A stretch of DNA of 16,629 bases from contig CALMGA010000356.1 in NCBI GenBank assembly GCA_937863205.1, forward strand, positions 1 to 16,629, in the 5' to 3' direction. Source of the stretch: an uncultured Beijerinckiaceae bacterium. GTDB lineage: Bacteria; Pseudomonadota; Alphaproteobacteria; Rhizobiales; Beijerinckiaceae. Each line of letters opens with the position of its first letter. Position 1 is the stretch's first letter. Position numbers and translations under genes: made by a program. This document shows, one piece after another, positions 1 through 7,715 of this stretch. The notes below the pieces were generated by a model. That model was not told where the DNA came from, did not search any database, and was given only the letters and a program-made list of their open reading frames with translations.

Positions 1-510
1 ATCGCCGAGGTGAACCGGATGCGCTCCGCGCCCGCGCCAGCCCCGCGGCTGGAGCGGTTGGAGGACGTGGTCGCCCTGGCCGCGCACAAGCGCGACATTT
101 CGCTGAAAACGGCGCTGGAGCGCGACGTCCACCTCGTGCGCTTCGACGAGGGGTCGATCGAGTTCTCGCTGGCGCCGGACGCTTCGCCGGCCCGGCCGCA
201 GCTGTTGATGCGCAAGCTCGGGGAATGGACCGGCAACCGCTGGGTCGTCGCCCTGTCGCGCGACCCCGGCGCGCCGAGCCTGCGGGAGCAGGCCGAGAAG
301 CGCGCCCGCGAGCAGCGCCAGGGGATCGAGGCCGACCCGCTGGTGCGCGCCGTGCTCGACGCCTTTCCCGGCGCGGTGCTGGGCGAGGTGCGCCGGCCCA
401 ACCTGTCGGTCGAGCCGCTGCCCGGCGCGACGATGGCCGCCGAGCCGGTCGAGGACGGCGGCGAGGACGTCGCCTTCGAGGACATGATCTGGCGCGAGGA
501 TGAGCTGTAG
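1..510 (+). CDS. dnaX: DNA polymerase III subunit gamma/tau, C-terminal part (5' end outside window)
   Basis: The frame is open from the first base (about 169 codons) and ends at TAG 508-510, so this is the 3' end of a longer gene. The visible part holds an alpha/beta stretch around residues 25-90 (LERDVHLVRFDEGSIEFSLAP, then GEWTGNRWVVALSRDPG), a charged Glu/Arg helix and the segment ADPLVRAVLDAFPGA. This resembles the C-terminal region of alphaproteobacterial DnaX. No ATPase domain is visible because it lies upstream. In the family, gamma/tau forms the clamp-loader core and links polymerase subunits on the replisome. Identity rests on this C-terminal pattern plus the gene order: ybaB and recR follow directly, which is the classic dnaX-ybaB-recR operon. 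A GTG at 10-12 could be misread as a start but is internal. Confidence 0.85.
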   Translation: MAEVNRMRSAPAPAPRLERLEDVVALAAHKRDISLKTALERDVHLVRFDEGSIEFSLAPDASPARPQLLMRKLGEWTGNRWVVALSRDPGAPSLREQAEKRAREQRQGIEADPLVRAVLDAFPGAVLGEVRRPNLSVEPLPGATMAAEPVEDGGEDVAFEDMIWREDEL

Positions 511-615
511 CGGCTCGCCCCAAAGCTCACCCCTTGTCCGCCGCCGCCGGATCGTGTCCGTTCGCACCATGGAATCCTGATGCAGGTTGGCATCGACATC
601 TCGCGGGAGCACGCC

Positions 616-939
616 TTGAAGGATCTGATGGGCATCATGAAGCAGGCGCAGGCGATGCAGGCCAAGATGGCCGACGCCCAGGCGCAGCTCGAACATCTCG
701 AAGTGCAGGGCCAGTCCGGCGGCGGCCTCGTCACGCTCACCATGACGGCGAAGGGCGTGATGAAAAGCCTGACGCTCGACAGCAGCCTGCTGCGCGCCGA
801 CGAGAAGGAGATCCTGGAGGATCTCATCGTCACCGCCCACGAGGACGCCCGGCGCAAGGCCGAGCGCCTGGCCGAGGAGAAGATGCGCGACGTCACCGCC
901 GGCCTGCCGCTGCCGCCGGGGATGAAGCTGCCGTTCTGA
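616..939 (+). CDS. ybaB: YbaB/EbfC family nucleoid-associated protein
   Basis: This small DNA-binding protein of the YbaB/EbfC family has 107 residues from the chosen start, the usual family length. It shows the N-terminal helix MGIMKQAQAMQAKM, the conserved EVQGQSGGGLVT turn, KEILEDLIVTAHEDARRKAE and the C-terminal GLPLPPGMKLPF, all typical of alphaproteobacterial members. The family forms dimers that bind DNA and associate with the nucleoid. The start is uncertain. TTG at 616 has GGGAG at 605-609, six bases upstream, and gives the family-like beginning MKDLMGIM. ATG 628 and an upstream ATG 580 (GGA at 571-573) are alternatives. It sits between dnaX and recR in the same direction, 42 bases before recR, and is probably cotranscribed with both. 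Confidence 0.9.
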   Translation: MKDLMGIMKQAQAMQAKMADAQAQLEHLEVQGQSGGGLVTLTMTAKGVMKSLTLDSSLLRADEKEILEDLIVTAHEDARRKAERLAEEKMRDVTAGLPLPPGMKLPF

Positions 940-981
940 TGAAGCTCTGCCGCAAACATCCGTCCCTGCACGCAGCGAAGG

Positions 982-1599
982 ATGTTTTCTCCCGTGGCTG
1001 AGCGCGTCGCCGGGCCGGAGATCGAGCGCCTCATCCAGCTCCTCGCCCGTTTGCCGGGGCTGGGGCCGCGCTCGGCGCGCCGGGCCGCGCTGCATCTCAT
1101 CCGCAAGCGCGAGGAACTGCTCAGCCCCCTCGCCGACGCGATGGCCATCGCCCGCAGCAACATCTGCACCTGCGCGCGCTGCGGCAACGTCGACACGCTC
1201 GATCCCTGCACGGTGTGCCGCGATCCCCGCCGCGATCCGTACCTGCTGGTGGTCGTGGAAACGGTGGCCGACCTGTGGGCGCTGGAGCGGGCGGCGGCGG
1301 TGCGCGCCCGCTACCACGTCCTCGGCGGCACGCTGTCACCGCTCGACGGGGTCGGGCCCGACGACCTCAACCTCGCGACCCTCGCCGGCCGGGTGGCCGC
1401 CGACGGCATCACCGAGGTGATCCTGGCGGTCAACGCCACCGTGGACGGGCAGACCACCGCCCATTACGTCACCGACCTGCTGCGCCCCCTCAGCGTGAAA
1501 ACGACCCGCCTCGCCCACGGCGTGCCGGTCGGCGGCGAGCTCGACTACCTCGACGAGGGCACGCTGGCGGCGGCCCTGCGCGCCCGTACGGATTTCTGA
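982..1599 (+). CDS. recR: Recombination mediator protein RecR
   Basis: RecR works with RecF and RecO to load RecA on single-stranded DNA during gap repair. The 205-residue product has the expected order of parts. A helix-hairpin-helix lies near residues 24-39 ([16 protein letters not shown]). A four-cysteine zinc finger uses C64, C67, C76 and C79. A Toprim domain contains VVVETVADL (E93) and [12 protein letters not shown], and the C-terminal part reads [16 protein letters not shown]. Length matches the family (about 200). For the start, ATG 982 has GAAGG directly abutting it, which is too close, while GTG 994 lies 11 bases beyond AAGGA 978-982 and also gives a normal N-terminus. The TGA at 1597-1599 overlaps the ATG of the next gene by one base, so translation of the LRR-kinase is probably coupled to recR. 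Confidence 0.96.
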   Translation: MFSPVAERVAGPEIERLIQLLARLPGLGPRSARRAALHLIRKREELLSPLADAMAIARSNICTCARCGNVDTLDPCTVCRDPRRDPYLLVVVETVADLWALERAAAVRARYHVLGGTLSPLDGVGPDDLNLATLAGRVAADGITEVILAVNATVDGQTTAHYVTDLLRPLSVKTTRLAHGVPVGGELDYLDEGTLAAALRARTDF

Positions 1600-2861
1600 T
1601 GGAGACGCCCGCCCAGCCCGTCCGCGTGCTGGAGCTCAGCCGGCGCGGGCTGACGGCCGTGCCCGACGCCGTGTTCGACCACGCCGACACGCTGGAGGTG
1701 CTGGACCTCGCCGGCAATTCGCTGACAACCCTGCCCGCGAGCCTGAGCCGGCTGACCCGGCTGCGCGCCGTGTTCGTGTCCAACAACCCGATGGTGCGGC
1801 TGCCGCCGGTGCTCGGCGCGTGCCCGGTGCTGACCCAGATCGGCGCCCGCGGCTGCGGCCTGCGCGACCTGCCGGCCGCCTCGCTGCCGTCCGGGCTGCG
1901 CTGGCTGACCCTTACCGACAACCAGCTCGACACCCTGCCGGACGAGCTTGGCCGACGCCCCGCCCTGCAGAAGCTGATGCTCGCCGGCAATCGGCTGAGC
2001 ACCCTGCCCGACACGCTGGCGGGGGCGGCAAACCTCGAACTGCTGCGCTTGTCCGCCAACCGCTTCGAGCGGTTGCCGCCCTGGCTGGCCGGCCTGCCCC
2101 GGCTGGCGTGGCTGGCCTTCGCCGGCAACCCCTTCGAGGAGCCGCGCCCGGCTGCGCCCCCACGCGCCGTCCCCTGGGACGAGCTGCGGCCGGGCGCGCT
2201 GCTCGGCGAGGGCGCGTCGGGGCGGACCTACGGCGCCGCGTGGCAGCGTCCGGGCGGCAGCACAACCGTTGCCGTGAAGCTGTTCAAGGACGCGATGACC
2301 AGCGACGGCCTGCCGGAGCACGAAATGGCCGCCTGTCTCGCCGCCGGCCCGCACCCCAACCTGATCGCCGGGCTGGGCATGGTCACCGGCCATCCCGAGG
2401 CCACGCCCGGCCTGCTGATGCCGCTGATCCCGGCGCACTGGCGCGTGCTGGCCGGGCCGCCCAGCCGCGCGAGCTGCAGCCGCGACATCTACGACCCGGC
2501 CCTCCGCCTGGCTCGCGATGTGGCGCTGGCGATCGCCCGCGCTATCGGCTCGGCCGCGGCCCACCTCCACGACTGCCGGCTGCTGCACGGCGACCTTTAC
2601 GCCCACAACACGCTGTGGGACGGCGCGGCGGGCGCCGCCGTGCTCACCGACTTCGGCGCCGCTTCCTTTCTGCCGGCCGCCGATGCGGACGTGTTCGCCA
2701 GTCTCGACGTGCTGGCCTGGGGCATTCTGCTGGGCGAACTGCTGGATCTCTGCCGGGACGAGCCGCCATCGGTCCCCCGCGCGCTGCAGGCCGCCTGCTG
2801 CCATCCCGACCCGACGGCGCGGCCGACCTTGCGCGAAGCGCTGGACAGCCTCGCGGCGTAG
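1599..2861 (+). CDS. Leucine-rich repeat protein fused to a eukaryotic-type protein kinase
   Basis: The product has 420 residues. The N-terminal half (about 8-185) is a run of leucine-rich repeats with LxxLxLxxNxLxxLP spacing. The second half (about 196-418) is a protein-kinase fold. It has the glycine loop GEGASG at 203-208, VAVK with K227, a candidate helix-C glutamate E242, the catalytic loop HGDLYAHN at 330-337 (D332, N337), DFG at 351-353 and the late R408 in DPTARPT. The usual HRD is HGD, so this is a non-RD kinase, and the segment after DFG is very short. No signal peptide or membrane segment is visible, so it is predicted cytoplasmic. Bacterial LRR-kinase proteins of this layout are a known family, but I know of no established substrate. 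It overlaps recR by one base and lies 15 bases before the TPP enzyme gene. Fold assignment is firm; activity and role are inferred. Confidence 0.88.
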   Translation: METPAQPVRVLELSRRGLTAVPDAVFDHADTLEVLDLAGNSLTTLPASLSRLTRLRAVFVSNNPMVRLPPVLGACPVLTQIGARGCGLRDLPAASLPSGLRWLTLTDNQLDTLPDELGRRPALQKLMLAGNRLSTLPDTLAGAANLELLRLSANRFERLPPWLAGLPRLAWLAFAGNPFEEPRPAAPPRAVPWDELRPGALLGEGASGRTYGAAWQRPGGSTTVAVKLFKDAMTSDGLPEHEMAACLAAGPHPNLIAGLGMVTGHPEATPGLLMPLIPAHWRVLAGPPSRASCSRDIYDPALRLARDVALAIARAIGSAAAHLHDCRLLHGDLYAHNTLWDGAAGAAVLTDFGAASFLPAADADVFASLDVLAWGILLGELLDLCRDEPPSVPRALQAACCHPDPTARPTLREALDSLAA

Positions 2862-2876
2862 GAACAGGAGCAGGGC

Positions 2877-4580
2877 ATGAACACCTCGCCGGAGTCCCGC
2901 ACGGCTGCGGCCGTGCTCGTCAATGGGCTGGTGGCGCAGGGCGTGGCGCACTGCTTCTGCGTGCCCGGCGAAAGCTACCTCGCCGTGCTCGACGCCCTGC
3001 ACGACAGCCCGATCGCGCTCACCGTCTGCCGGCAGGAGGGCGGGGCGGCGATCATGGCCGAGGCGGTCGGCCGGGCGACCGGGCGTCCCGGCATCTGCTT
3101 CGTCACGCGCGGCCCCGGCGCCACCAACGCCAGCGCCGGCCTGCACGTCGCCCGCCAGGGCTCGACGCCGATGATCCTGTTCGTCGGTCAGGTCGAGCGG
3201 GGCGACCGCGGGCGCGAAGCCTTCCAGGAGCTGGACACCCGCGCGATGTTCGGCTCGGTGGCGAAATGGGTCGACGAGATCGACGACGCCCGCCGCCTTC
3301 CCGAAATGCTGGCGCGGGCCTTTGCCGTCGCGATGAACGGGCGGCCGGGGCCGGTGGTGCTGGCGCTGCCGCAGGACATGCTGGTGGACCGCGTGGCCGT
3401 GGGCGACGCTCAGTTGCGAAGGGTTGAGCCGGCCGAGGCGGCGCCGACGCCCGCCGACATGGCTTGCCTGCGGGCGATGCTGGCGACGGCGCGCACGCCC
3501 GTACTCCTCCTCGGCGGCAGCCGCTGGACGCCGGCGAGCTGCGCCGCGGTTCAACGCTTCGCCGCGAGCTGGGCCCTGCCGGTGGTGACGAGCTTCCGCC
3601 GGATGACCCTGTTCGATCCAACCAACCCCTGCTACGCCGGGGAACTCGGCATCGGACCCGATCCCAAGCTGCTCGCCCGGCTGCGCGCGGCCGACCTCGT
3701 CCTCGTCGTCGGGGGCCGCCTCGGCGACGTGCCGAGCCAGGGCTACACCCTGTTCGACGTGCCCCGACCGGCCTGCCGTCTCGTCCACATCCATCCCGAC
3801 CCCGCCGAACTCGGCCGCGTCTACGCCGCCGACCTCGCCATTCCCGCCACGCCGGCCGGCCTCGCCGGCTCGCTCGACGCGCTCGACGTGCCGCCAACCG
3901 TCCCACCCTGGGCCGCCGCCACCCGCTCCGCCCACGCCGACTACCTAGCGTGGTCGGAGGTGGCGACCGCGCAGCCCGGCCGGGTCAACCTGGGCGCCGT
4001 GATGGTGTGGCTGCGCGAGAAGCTCGACGGCGACGCCATCCTGACCAACGGCGCCGGCAACTTCGCCGCCTGGGTCGGCCGCTTCTTCCGGCCGCGCCGC
4101 CGGCCGGGCGATGGCGCCGGGCACCTCGCCTCGCTGTCGGGGTCGATGGGCTACGGCGTGCCGGCGGCGGTGGCGATGGCGCGCCTTTACCGCCAAGCCA
4201 CGGTGGTCTGCCTGTCGGGCGATGGCGACATGCTGATGAACGGCCAGGAGTTCGCCACAGCGGTGCAATACGGTCTGCCGATCGTGGTGATCGTCTGCGA
4301 CAACGGCATGTACGGCACGATCCGCATGCACCAGGAGCGCGAATATCCCGGCCGCGTCTGCGCGACGGCCCTGCGCAACCCCGATTTCGCCGCCTACGCC
4401 CGTGCCTTCGGCGGTTTCGGCATCGCGGTGGAAGCGACGGCCGACTTTCCCGCGGCCTTCGCCGCCGCGCGGGCGAGCGGCCTGCCGGCGATCGTGCACC
4501 TCAGGATCGATCCCGAGGCGATCCTGCCGGGCGCGACGCTGACCCAGGTGCGGGAGGCGTCGCGGCATCGGCGCCGCTGA
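2877..4580 (+). CDS. Thiamine pyrophosphate-dependent enzyme (acetolactate synthase superfamily), substrate unknown
   Basis: This 567-residue protein shows the three-domain layout of the acetolactate synthase/benzoylformate decarboxylase superfamily. The N-terminal pyrimidine-binding domain has VPGESY and the cofactor-activating glutamate E54 in CRQEGGAA, followed by RGPGATNA (78-85). A central domain contains VLLLGGSR and LVLVVGGRLGD. The C-terminal pyrophosphate domain has SGSMGYGVPAA, then GDGD at 448-451 and DNGMYG at 475-480, the GDG-x-DN metal/TPP motif. The ATG has AGGAG at 2866-2870, six bases upstream. No regulatory small subunit gene is nearby, which argues against the main IlvB enzyme. 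A 2-oxo acid decarboxylase, carboligase or related lyase is possible. It lies 15 bases behind the LRR-kinase gene, so cotranscription is likely. Confidence 0.9.
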   Translation: MNTSPESRTAAAVLVNGLVAQGVAHCFCVPGESYLAVLDALHDSPIALTVCRQEGGAAIMAEAVGRATGRPGICFVTRGPGATNASAGLHVARQGSTPMILFVGQVERGDRGREAFQELDTRAMFGSVAKWVDEIDDARRLPEMLARAFAVAMNGRPGPVVLALPQDMLVDRVAVGDAQLRRVEPAEAAPTPADMACLRAMLATARTPVLLLGGSRWTPASCAAVQRFAASWALPVVTSFRRMTLFDPTNPCYAGELGIGPDPKLLARLRAADLVLVVGGRLGDVPSQGYTLFDVPRPACRLVHIHPDPAELGRVYAADLAIPATPAGLAGSLDALDVPPTVPPWAAATRSAHADYLAWSEVATAQPGRVNLGAVMVWLREKLDGDAILTNGAGNFAAWVGRFFRPRRRPGDGAGHLASLSGSMGYGVPAAVAMARLYRQATVVCLSGDGDMLMNGQEFATAVQYGLPIVVIVCDNGMYGTIRMHQEREYPGRVCATALRNPDFAAYARAFGGFGIAVEATADFPAAFAAARASGLPAIVHLRIDPEAILPGATLTQVREASRHRRR

Positions 4581-4584
4581 GTCC

Positions 4585-6354
4585 TCACAACCGCAGGGTG
4601 CCGGCCGCCAGCCGCCGGCGAAGCTCGTCATCGAGCGGCAGGTAGCCCAGGCCACCATCCATCAGCACCTCGGAGCCGGCTGCCGCCTCGTAGCCTTGCG
4701 CGCGCAGTTCGGCCTTCTGCTGGCGGAACGTGCCGGTGAGGTCGAGGTCGGCGACGAGGCGCAGGAAGAGCGGCCGGGCGTAGGCCGGCAGCTCCGCCGC
4801 GAGGTGGGCATGCAGGGTGCCGGGATCGAAGCCCGCCCCCGCGACCAGCGCGGCCATGCCCGCGCGGCCCTCGGCGCCCGGCACGGCCACGCCGTAGACG
4901 CAGGCCGCCGCCACGCCCGGCGCCGCCGCCACGACGTCGGCCACCTCCGTCGTCGCCACGTTCTCGCCGCGCCAGCGGAAGGTGTCGCCGATGCGGTCGA
5001 CGAAGACGTAGAACCCCTGCGCATCGCGGCGCAGGAGGTCGCCGGTGCGGAACCACGCGTCGCCAGCCGCGAACACGTCGCGCAGCACCTTGGCCTCCGT
5101 GTCGTCAACCGACGTGTACCCTTCGAAGCGCGTCCCCAGCCCGTCGCCGCCGAGCCGGCCGATCGCCTCGCCGGGCTCGTCGGGAGCGCAGCGCAGGCAG
5201 AAGCCGTCGGCGCCGCGTGCCGGCTGTTCGCTTGCCGGATCGAAGCGCACCAGGGCCACCGGCGAGCGGTGGGCGAGGAAGCCCGGCACGCGTCCCAGGC
5301 TGCCCGGACGCCCTTCGAGGTTGAACAAGGAGAAGCTGCCCTCGGTGGCGGCGTAGAACTCGATCACGCGGGGGATGGCGAAGCGGGCGGCGAAGGTGCG
5401 CCACACGCCCTCGCGCAGGCCGTTGCCGCAGGCGAGCCGCAGCCGATGCGCCCGTTCCAGCGGCTGCGGCGGCGCGGCGTTGAGGAAGCGGGGGAGTTCG
5501 CCGATGTATTGGAAGATCGTGGCCCGGCTCCCAACGACGTCCGGCCAGAAGCGACGGGCGGAGAAGCGTTCGCGCACGATCACCGCGCCGCCGGCGGCCA
5601 GCATGGCGCCGACCGCCACCACCCCGCCGACCGAATGGTACATCGGCAGGCAGTTATAAAGCCGATCCGCGGGCGTCGCAGCGGTGAGGCCGGCGAACCA
5701 TTCGCTCCACATCGCGATGCGGTAATGGCTGACGAACGCCGCCTTGGACAGGCCGGTCGTGCCGGAGGTGAACAGCAGCAGCGCGGGGTCGCGCCCGACC
5801 GGCGCGGGATGGTTGCCCTCGGTCAAAGGTCCGCAGCCGGCGAGCGCGGCCTCGAAGCTTGCTGGCTGCGAGCCGCCGCGGATCCACACCCGCAGGCCGC
5901 CTGCCGGCCCGGAGACCGAATCGCCGATCCGCTCGGCGAAGGCGGCGTCGGCGATGAGGTGGCCGGCGCCCGCCACGGCGAGGCTGTGGCGCAGGCCGAT
6001 GCCAACCAGGCCGGTGTTGATCAGCGCGGTGATGATGCCGAGCCGCCCCAGCCCGATCCAGATCGCGGGGACGTCCGGCGCGTTGGCCGCCATCAGAGCG
6101 ACGCGGTCGCCGGCCCGCAGCCCCTGCGCCAGCGCCCATCCCGCGCAGCGGCGCGACAGCGCGGCGAGTTCGCCGTAGCTGAGGGCGTCCGCCTCGCCGA
6201 TCAGGGCGGGCGCGCGCGGGTCCGTCGCCGCCCGCTCGTCGACGATCGCGGCGAGCGTGCGCGAACCCGATGGCGCGAGGCCGGCGGTGCGGGTAAGCGC
6301 GCGCAACCAGTCGGCCGTGGCGGCACGCGCCGCCGACGCGTCGGACTCCGACAT
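4585..6354 (-). CDS. Long-chain acyl-CoA synthetase (FATP-type AMP-forming ligase)
   Basis: This 589-residue member of the ANL superfamily activates a fatty acid with ATP to the acyl-adenylate, then transfers it to CoA. Visible motifs are the P-loop TSGTTGLSK (196-204), YAATEG (334-339), RTGDL (436-440), the FATP-type signature FVDRIGDTFRWRGEN (461-475) and the C-terminal lysine K547 in GTFRQQK. The order of these motifs and the FRWRGENVAT form fit the fatty-acid-transport-protein / long-chain branch better than the FadD branch. No signal peptide is seen. The start is ATG (complement of 6352-6354), with GAGG seven bases and GGAGG fourteen bases upstream. The gene converges with the TPP enzyme with only four bases between stops, and it diverges from the Tlde1 gene. 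Its chain-length preference cannot be read. Confidence 0.92.
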   Translation of the reverse strand: MSESDASAARAATADWLRALTRTAGLAPSGSRTLAAIVDERAATDPRAPALIGEADALSYGELAALSRRCAGWALAQGLRAGDRVALMAANAPDVPAIWIGLGRLGIITALINTGLVGIGLRHSLAVAGAGHLIADAAFAERIGDSVSGPAGGLRVWIRGGSQPASFEAALAGCGPLTEGNHPAPVGRDPALLLFTSGTTGLSKAAFVSHYRIAMWSEWFAGLTAATPADRLYNCLPMYHSVGGVVAVGAMLAAGGAVIVRERFSARRFWPDVVGSRATIFQYIGELPRFLNAAPPQPLERAHRLRLACGNGLREGVWRTFAARFAIPRVIEFYAATEGSFSLFNLEGRPGSLGRVPGFLAHRSPVALVRFDPASEQPARGADGFCLRCAPDEPGEAIGRLGGDGLGTRFEGYTSVDDTEAKVLRDVFAAGDAWFRTGDLLRRDAQGFYVFVDRIGDTFRWRGENVATTEVADVVAAAPGVAAACVYGVAVPGAEGRAGMAALVAGAGFDPGTLHAHLAAELPAYARPLFLRLVADLDLTGTFRQQKAELRAQGYEAAAGSEVLMDGGLGYLPLDDELRRRLAAGTLRL

Positions 6355-6542
6355 GATGCCGCCTCAAACCTCCAACCGTAGCCGATAATCGCTTGATTCC
6401 ACGGTCGCACCGCCACGCCGGCGTCGCGCCTGCGCCACCATTAACTCTTTAAACGTCGCTTAACCTAACCGGGTGCCAATGGAGCGCCGCGTCCCCGGTG
6501 CAACAGTGCGGGCGCGAAGCGTGCGGTGTGAAAGCGAGACGG
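6355..6542. promoter_or_regulatory. Divergent promoter region between the acyl-CoA synthetase and Tlde1 genes
   Basis: This 188-base non-coding stretch lies between two divergently read genes. It is the most AT-rich short patch in the left half around 6441-6468, with three TTAA motifs. It contains an exact CtrA-type site (listed separately) and one GATTC at 6395-6399, matching the GANTC target of the CcrM methylase of alphaproteobacteria. I could not find a convincing -35/-10 pair by eye for either gene. Confidence 0.5.
6449..6464 (+). promoter_or_regulatory. Candidate CtrA-binding site, TTAA-N7-TTAAC
   Basis: The sequence TTAAACGTCGCTTAAC matches exactly the full CtrA consensus TTAA-N7-TTAAC established in Caulobacter and other alphaproteobacteria. 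It ends 78 bases before the ATG of the Tlde1 gene and lies about 95 bases from the start of the divergent acyl-CoA synthetase gene. A third TTAA at 6441-6444 adjoins it. No other TTAA-N7-TTAA was noticed in the window, and the position in a divergent intergenic region is right for regulation. Binding itself is an inference. Confidence 0.5.
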
Positions 6543-7715
6543 ATGACCTACGCGGCTTTCTCTTCCCAGGACCTCGCCTCGCTCCAGGACGTCGGCCTTT
6601 GTCACGACACCCTGCCCTTCGACCTGGTCCCGTCCTCGCCCAAGCCCATCCCGCAGGCCGTCCTGTGCGCCGCCGCGCTGACCCTGAGCGCGTCCGTCGG
6701 CCTGATGCTGCTCTACGGCTCGCCCTTCTCCCCATCGCCGGTTGCCCCGCCCTCGCGCGCCGAACTGCTGGCGACCGCCGCTCCGTCCGTCGCGCGAACA
6801 ACCCCGCCGGCGGCGATGGCGCCGCTTCGGCCGCATGCCTCGCTGTTCGATCCGACGCCGACGGCGAGTGCGCCGGTCAGCTTCGCCCGCAGCGCCCCGT
6901 TGAAGCCGGGTGCCGATCCCGCGCAGCTGCATCTGGCCGATGCGGTGAACCCGGCCCCGATCGTCGCGCCCGAGCCGCAGGTCGCCGTTCTTCAGGACAC
7001 GGACCTGGACACGGTCGAGGCGCCTGCCGGAGCCTCGACCGAGACGGCGATCCTGCCGCCGCTGCCGGTCGTGCCCGGCCTGTCGGGCGAGATCCCGCTG
7101 CCGGCGCCGCGTCCCGCGTTTCGTCCCCCGTCGGCCCGGGTGCCGGCCGCCCGGCTGGCCGAGCAGATCCCCGCATCGGCCGAGCCGAGCGAGCAGCCTT
7201 CGTTCTTCGAGAAGGTGTTCGGCGGGCTCAAGCCGTCGGGAACCGCGCTGGCCTATGCCACGCCCGAGGACGGCGGCGGCCTCGGAGGTGCCATCGGAGG
7301 TGCCATCGGAGGTTCATTGGCCAGCCGCATGGCGCCCGATCGGCTGACCGCCGTCTACGACATCGCCGCCCACACCGTCACCCTGCCCGACGGCACGCGG
7401 ATGGAAGCCCATTCCGGCCTCGGCCTCTCGCGCGACGACCCTCGCAGCGTCACCGAGCGCATGCGCGGCGCCACCCCGCCCAACCTCTACGAGCTGACGC
7501 CGCGCGAGGCGATCTTCCACGGCGTGCGCGCGCTGCGCCTCACCCCGACGGGAGGCACAACCTTCGGGCGCGCCGGCCTGCTCGCCCACACCTACATGCT
7601 CGGGCCGCACGGCGACTCCAACGGCTGCGTCGTGTTCAAGAACTACAAGGCGTTCCTGGACGCCTACGAGAGCGGTCGCGTCCGCCGCCTCGCCGTGGTC
7701 GCGCGGGCGGGCTAA
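6543..7715 (+). CDS. DUF2778/Tlde1-domain L,D-transpeptidase-like protein, single membrane anchor
   Basis: The protein has 390 residues from ATG 6543. A cytoplasmic N-terminus of about 36 residues is followed by one hydrophobic segment (about 37-57, AVLCAAALTLSASVGLMLLY) and a long Pro/Ala-rich linker (about 60-240). The C-terminal domain (about 270-388) has the DUF2778 signatures HSGLGLSRDDP, MRGATPPNLYEL, FHGVRALRLTP, LLAHTYMLG and GDSNGCV. H349 and C362 are the likely catalytic pair. This domain is called Tlde1 after a type VI L,D-transpeptidase effector, but no T6SS genes are seen here, and in Hyphomicrobiales such anchored versions are common. It is predicted to act on peptidoglycan from the periplasmic face. 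The start has only a weak upstream GAG, and an upstream in-frame start at 6498 is possible. The stop TAA (7713-7715) is formed by the edge of a repeat. Confidence 0.85.
   Translation: MTYAAFSSQDLASLQDVGLCHDTLPFDLVPSSPKPIPQAVLCAAALTLSASVGLMLLYGSPFSPSPVAPPSRAELLATAAPSVARTTPPAAMAPLRPHASLFDPTPTASAPVSFARSAPLKPGADPAQLHLADAVNPAPIVAPEPQVAVLQDTDLDTVEAPAGASTETAILPPLPVVPGLSGEIPLPAPRPAFRPPSARVPAARLAEQIPASAEPSEQPSFFEKVFGGLKPSGTALAYATPEDGGGLGGAIGGAIGGSLASRMAPDRLTAVYDIAAHTVTLPDGTRMEAHSGLGLSRDDPRSVTERMRGATPPNLYELTPREAIFHGVRALRLTPTGGTTFGRAGLLAHTYMLGPHGDSNGCVVFKNYKAFLDAYESGRVRRLAVVARAG
7284..7312 (+). repeat. Short tandem repeat, 12-bp unit, inside the Tlde1 gene
   Basis: The unit GGAGGTGCCATC occurs twice in a row, followed by a partial third copy starting GGAGGT. 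It encodes a Gly-Gly-Ala-Ile type repeat (GGAIGGAIGGS) at about residues 248-258, just before the catalytic domain. The unit keeps the frame, so copy number could vary without breaking the protein. Confidence 0.7.

Noticed and set aside
1545..3935. Long minus-strand open frame of 796 codons opposite the LRR-kinase and TPP genes
   Set aside because: The translation is Gly/Arg/His/Gln-rich with no motif. It is the antisense shadow of two well-supported genes in GC-rich DNA.
4696..6381. Plus-strand frame of 561 codons opposite the acyl-CoA synthetase
   Set aside because: Arg/Gly/Ala/Glu-rich shadow with no motifs; the minus-strand gene has all the ANL motifs.
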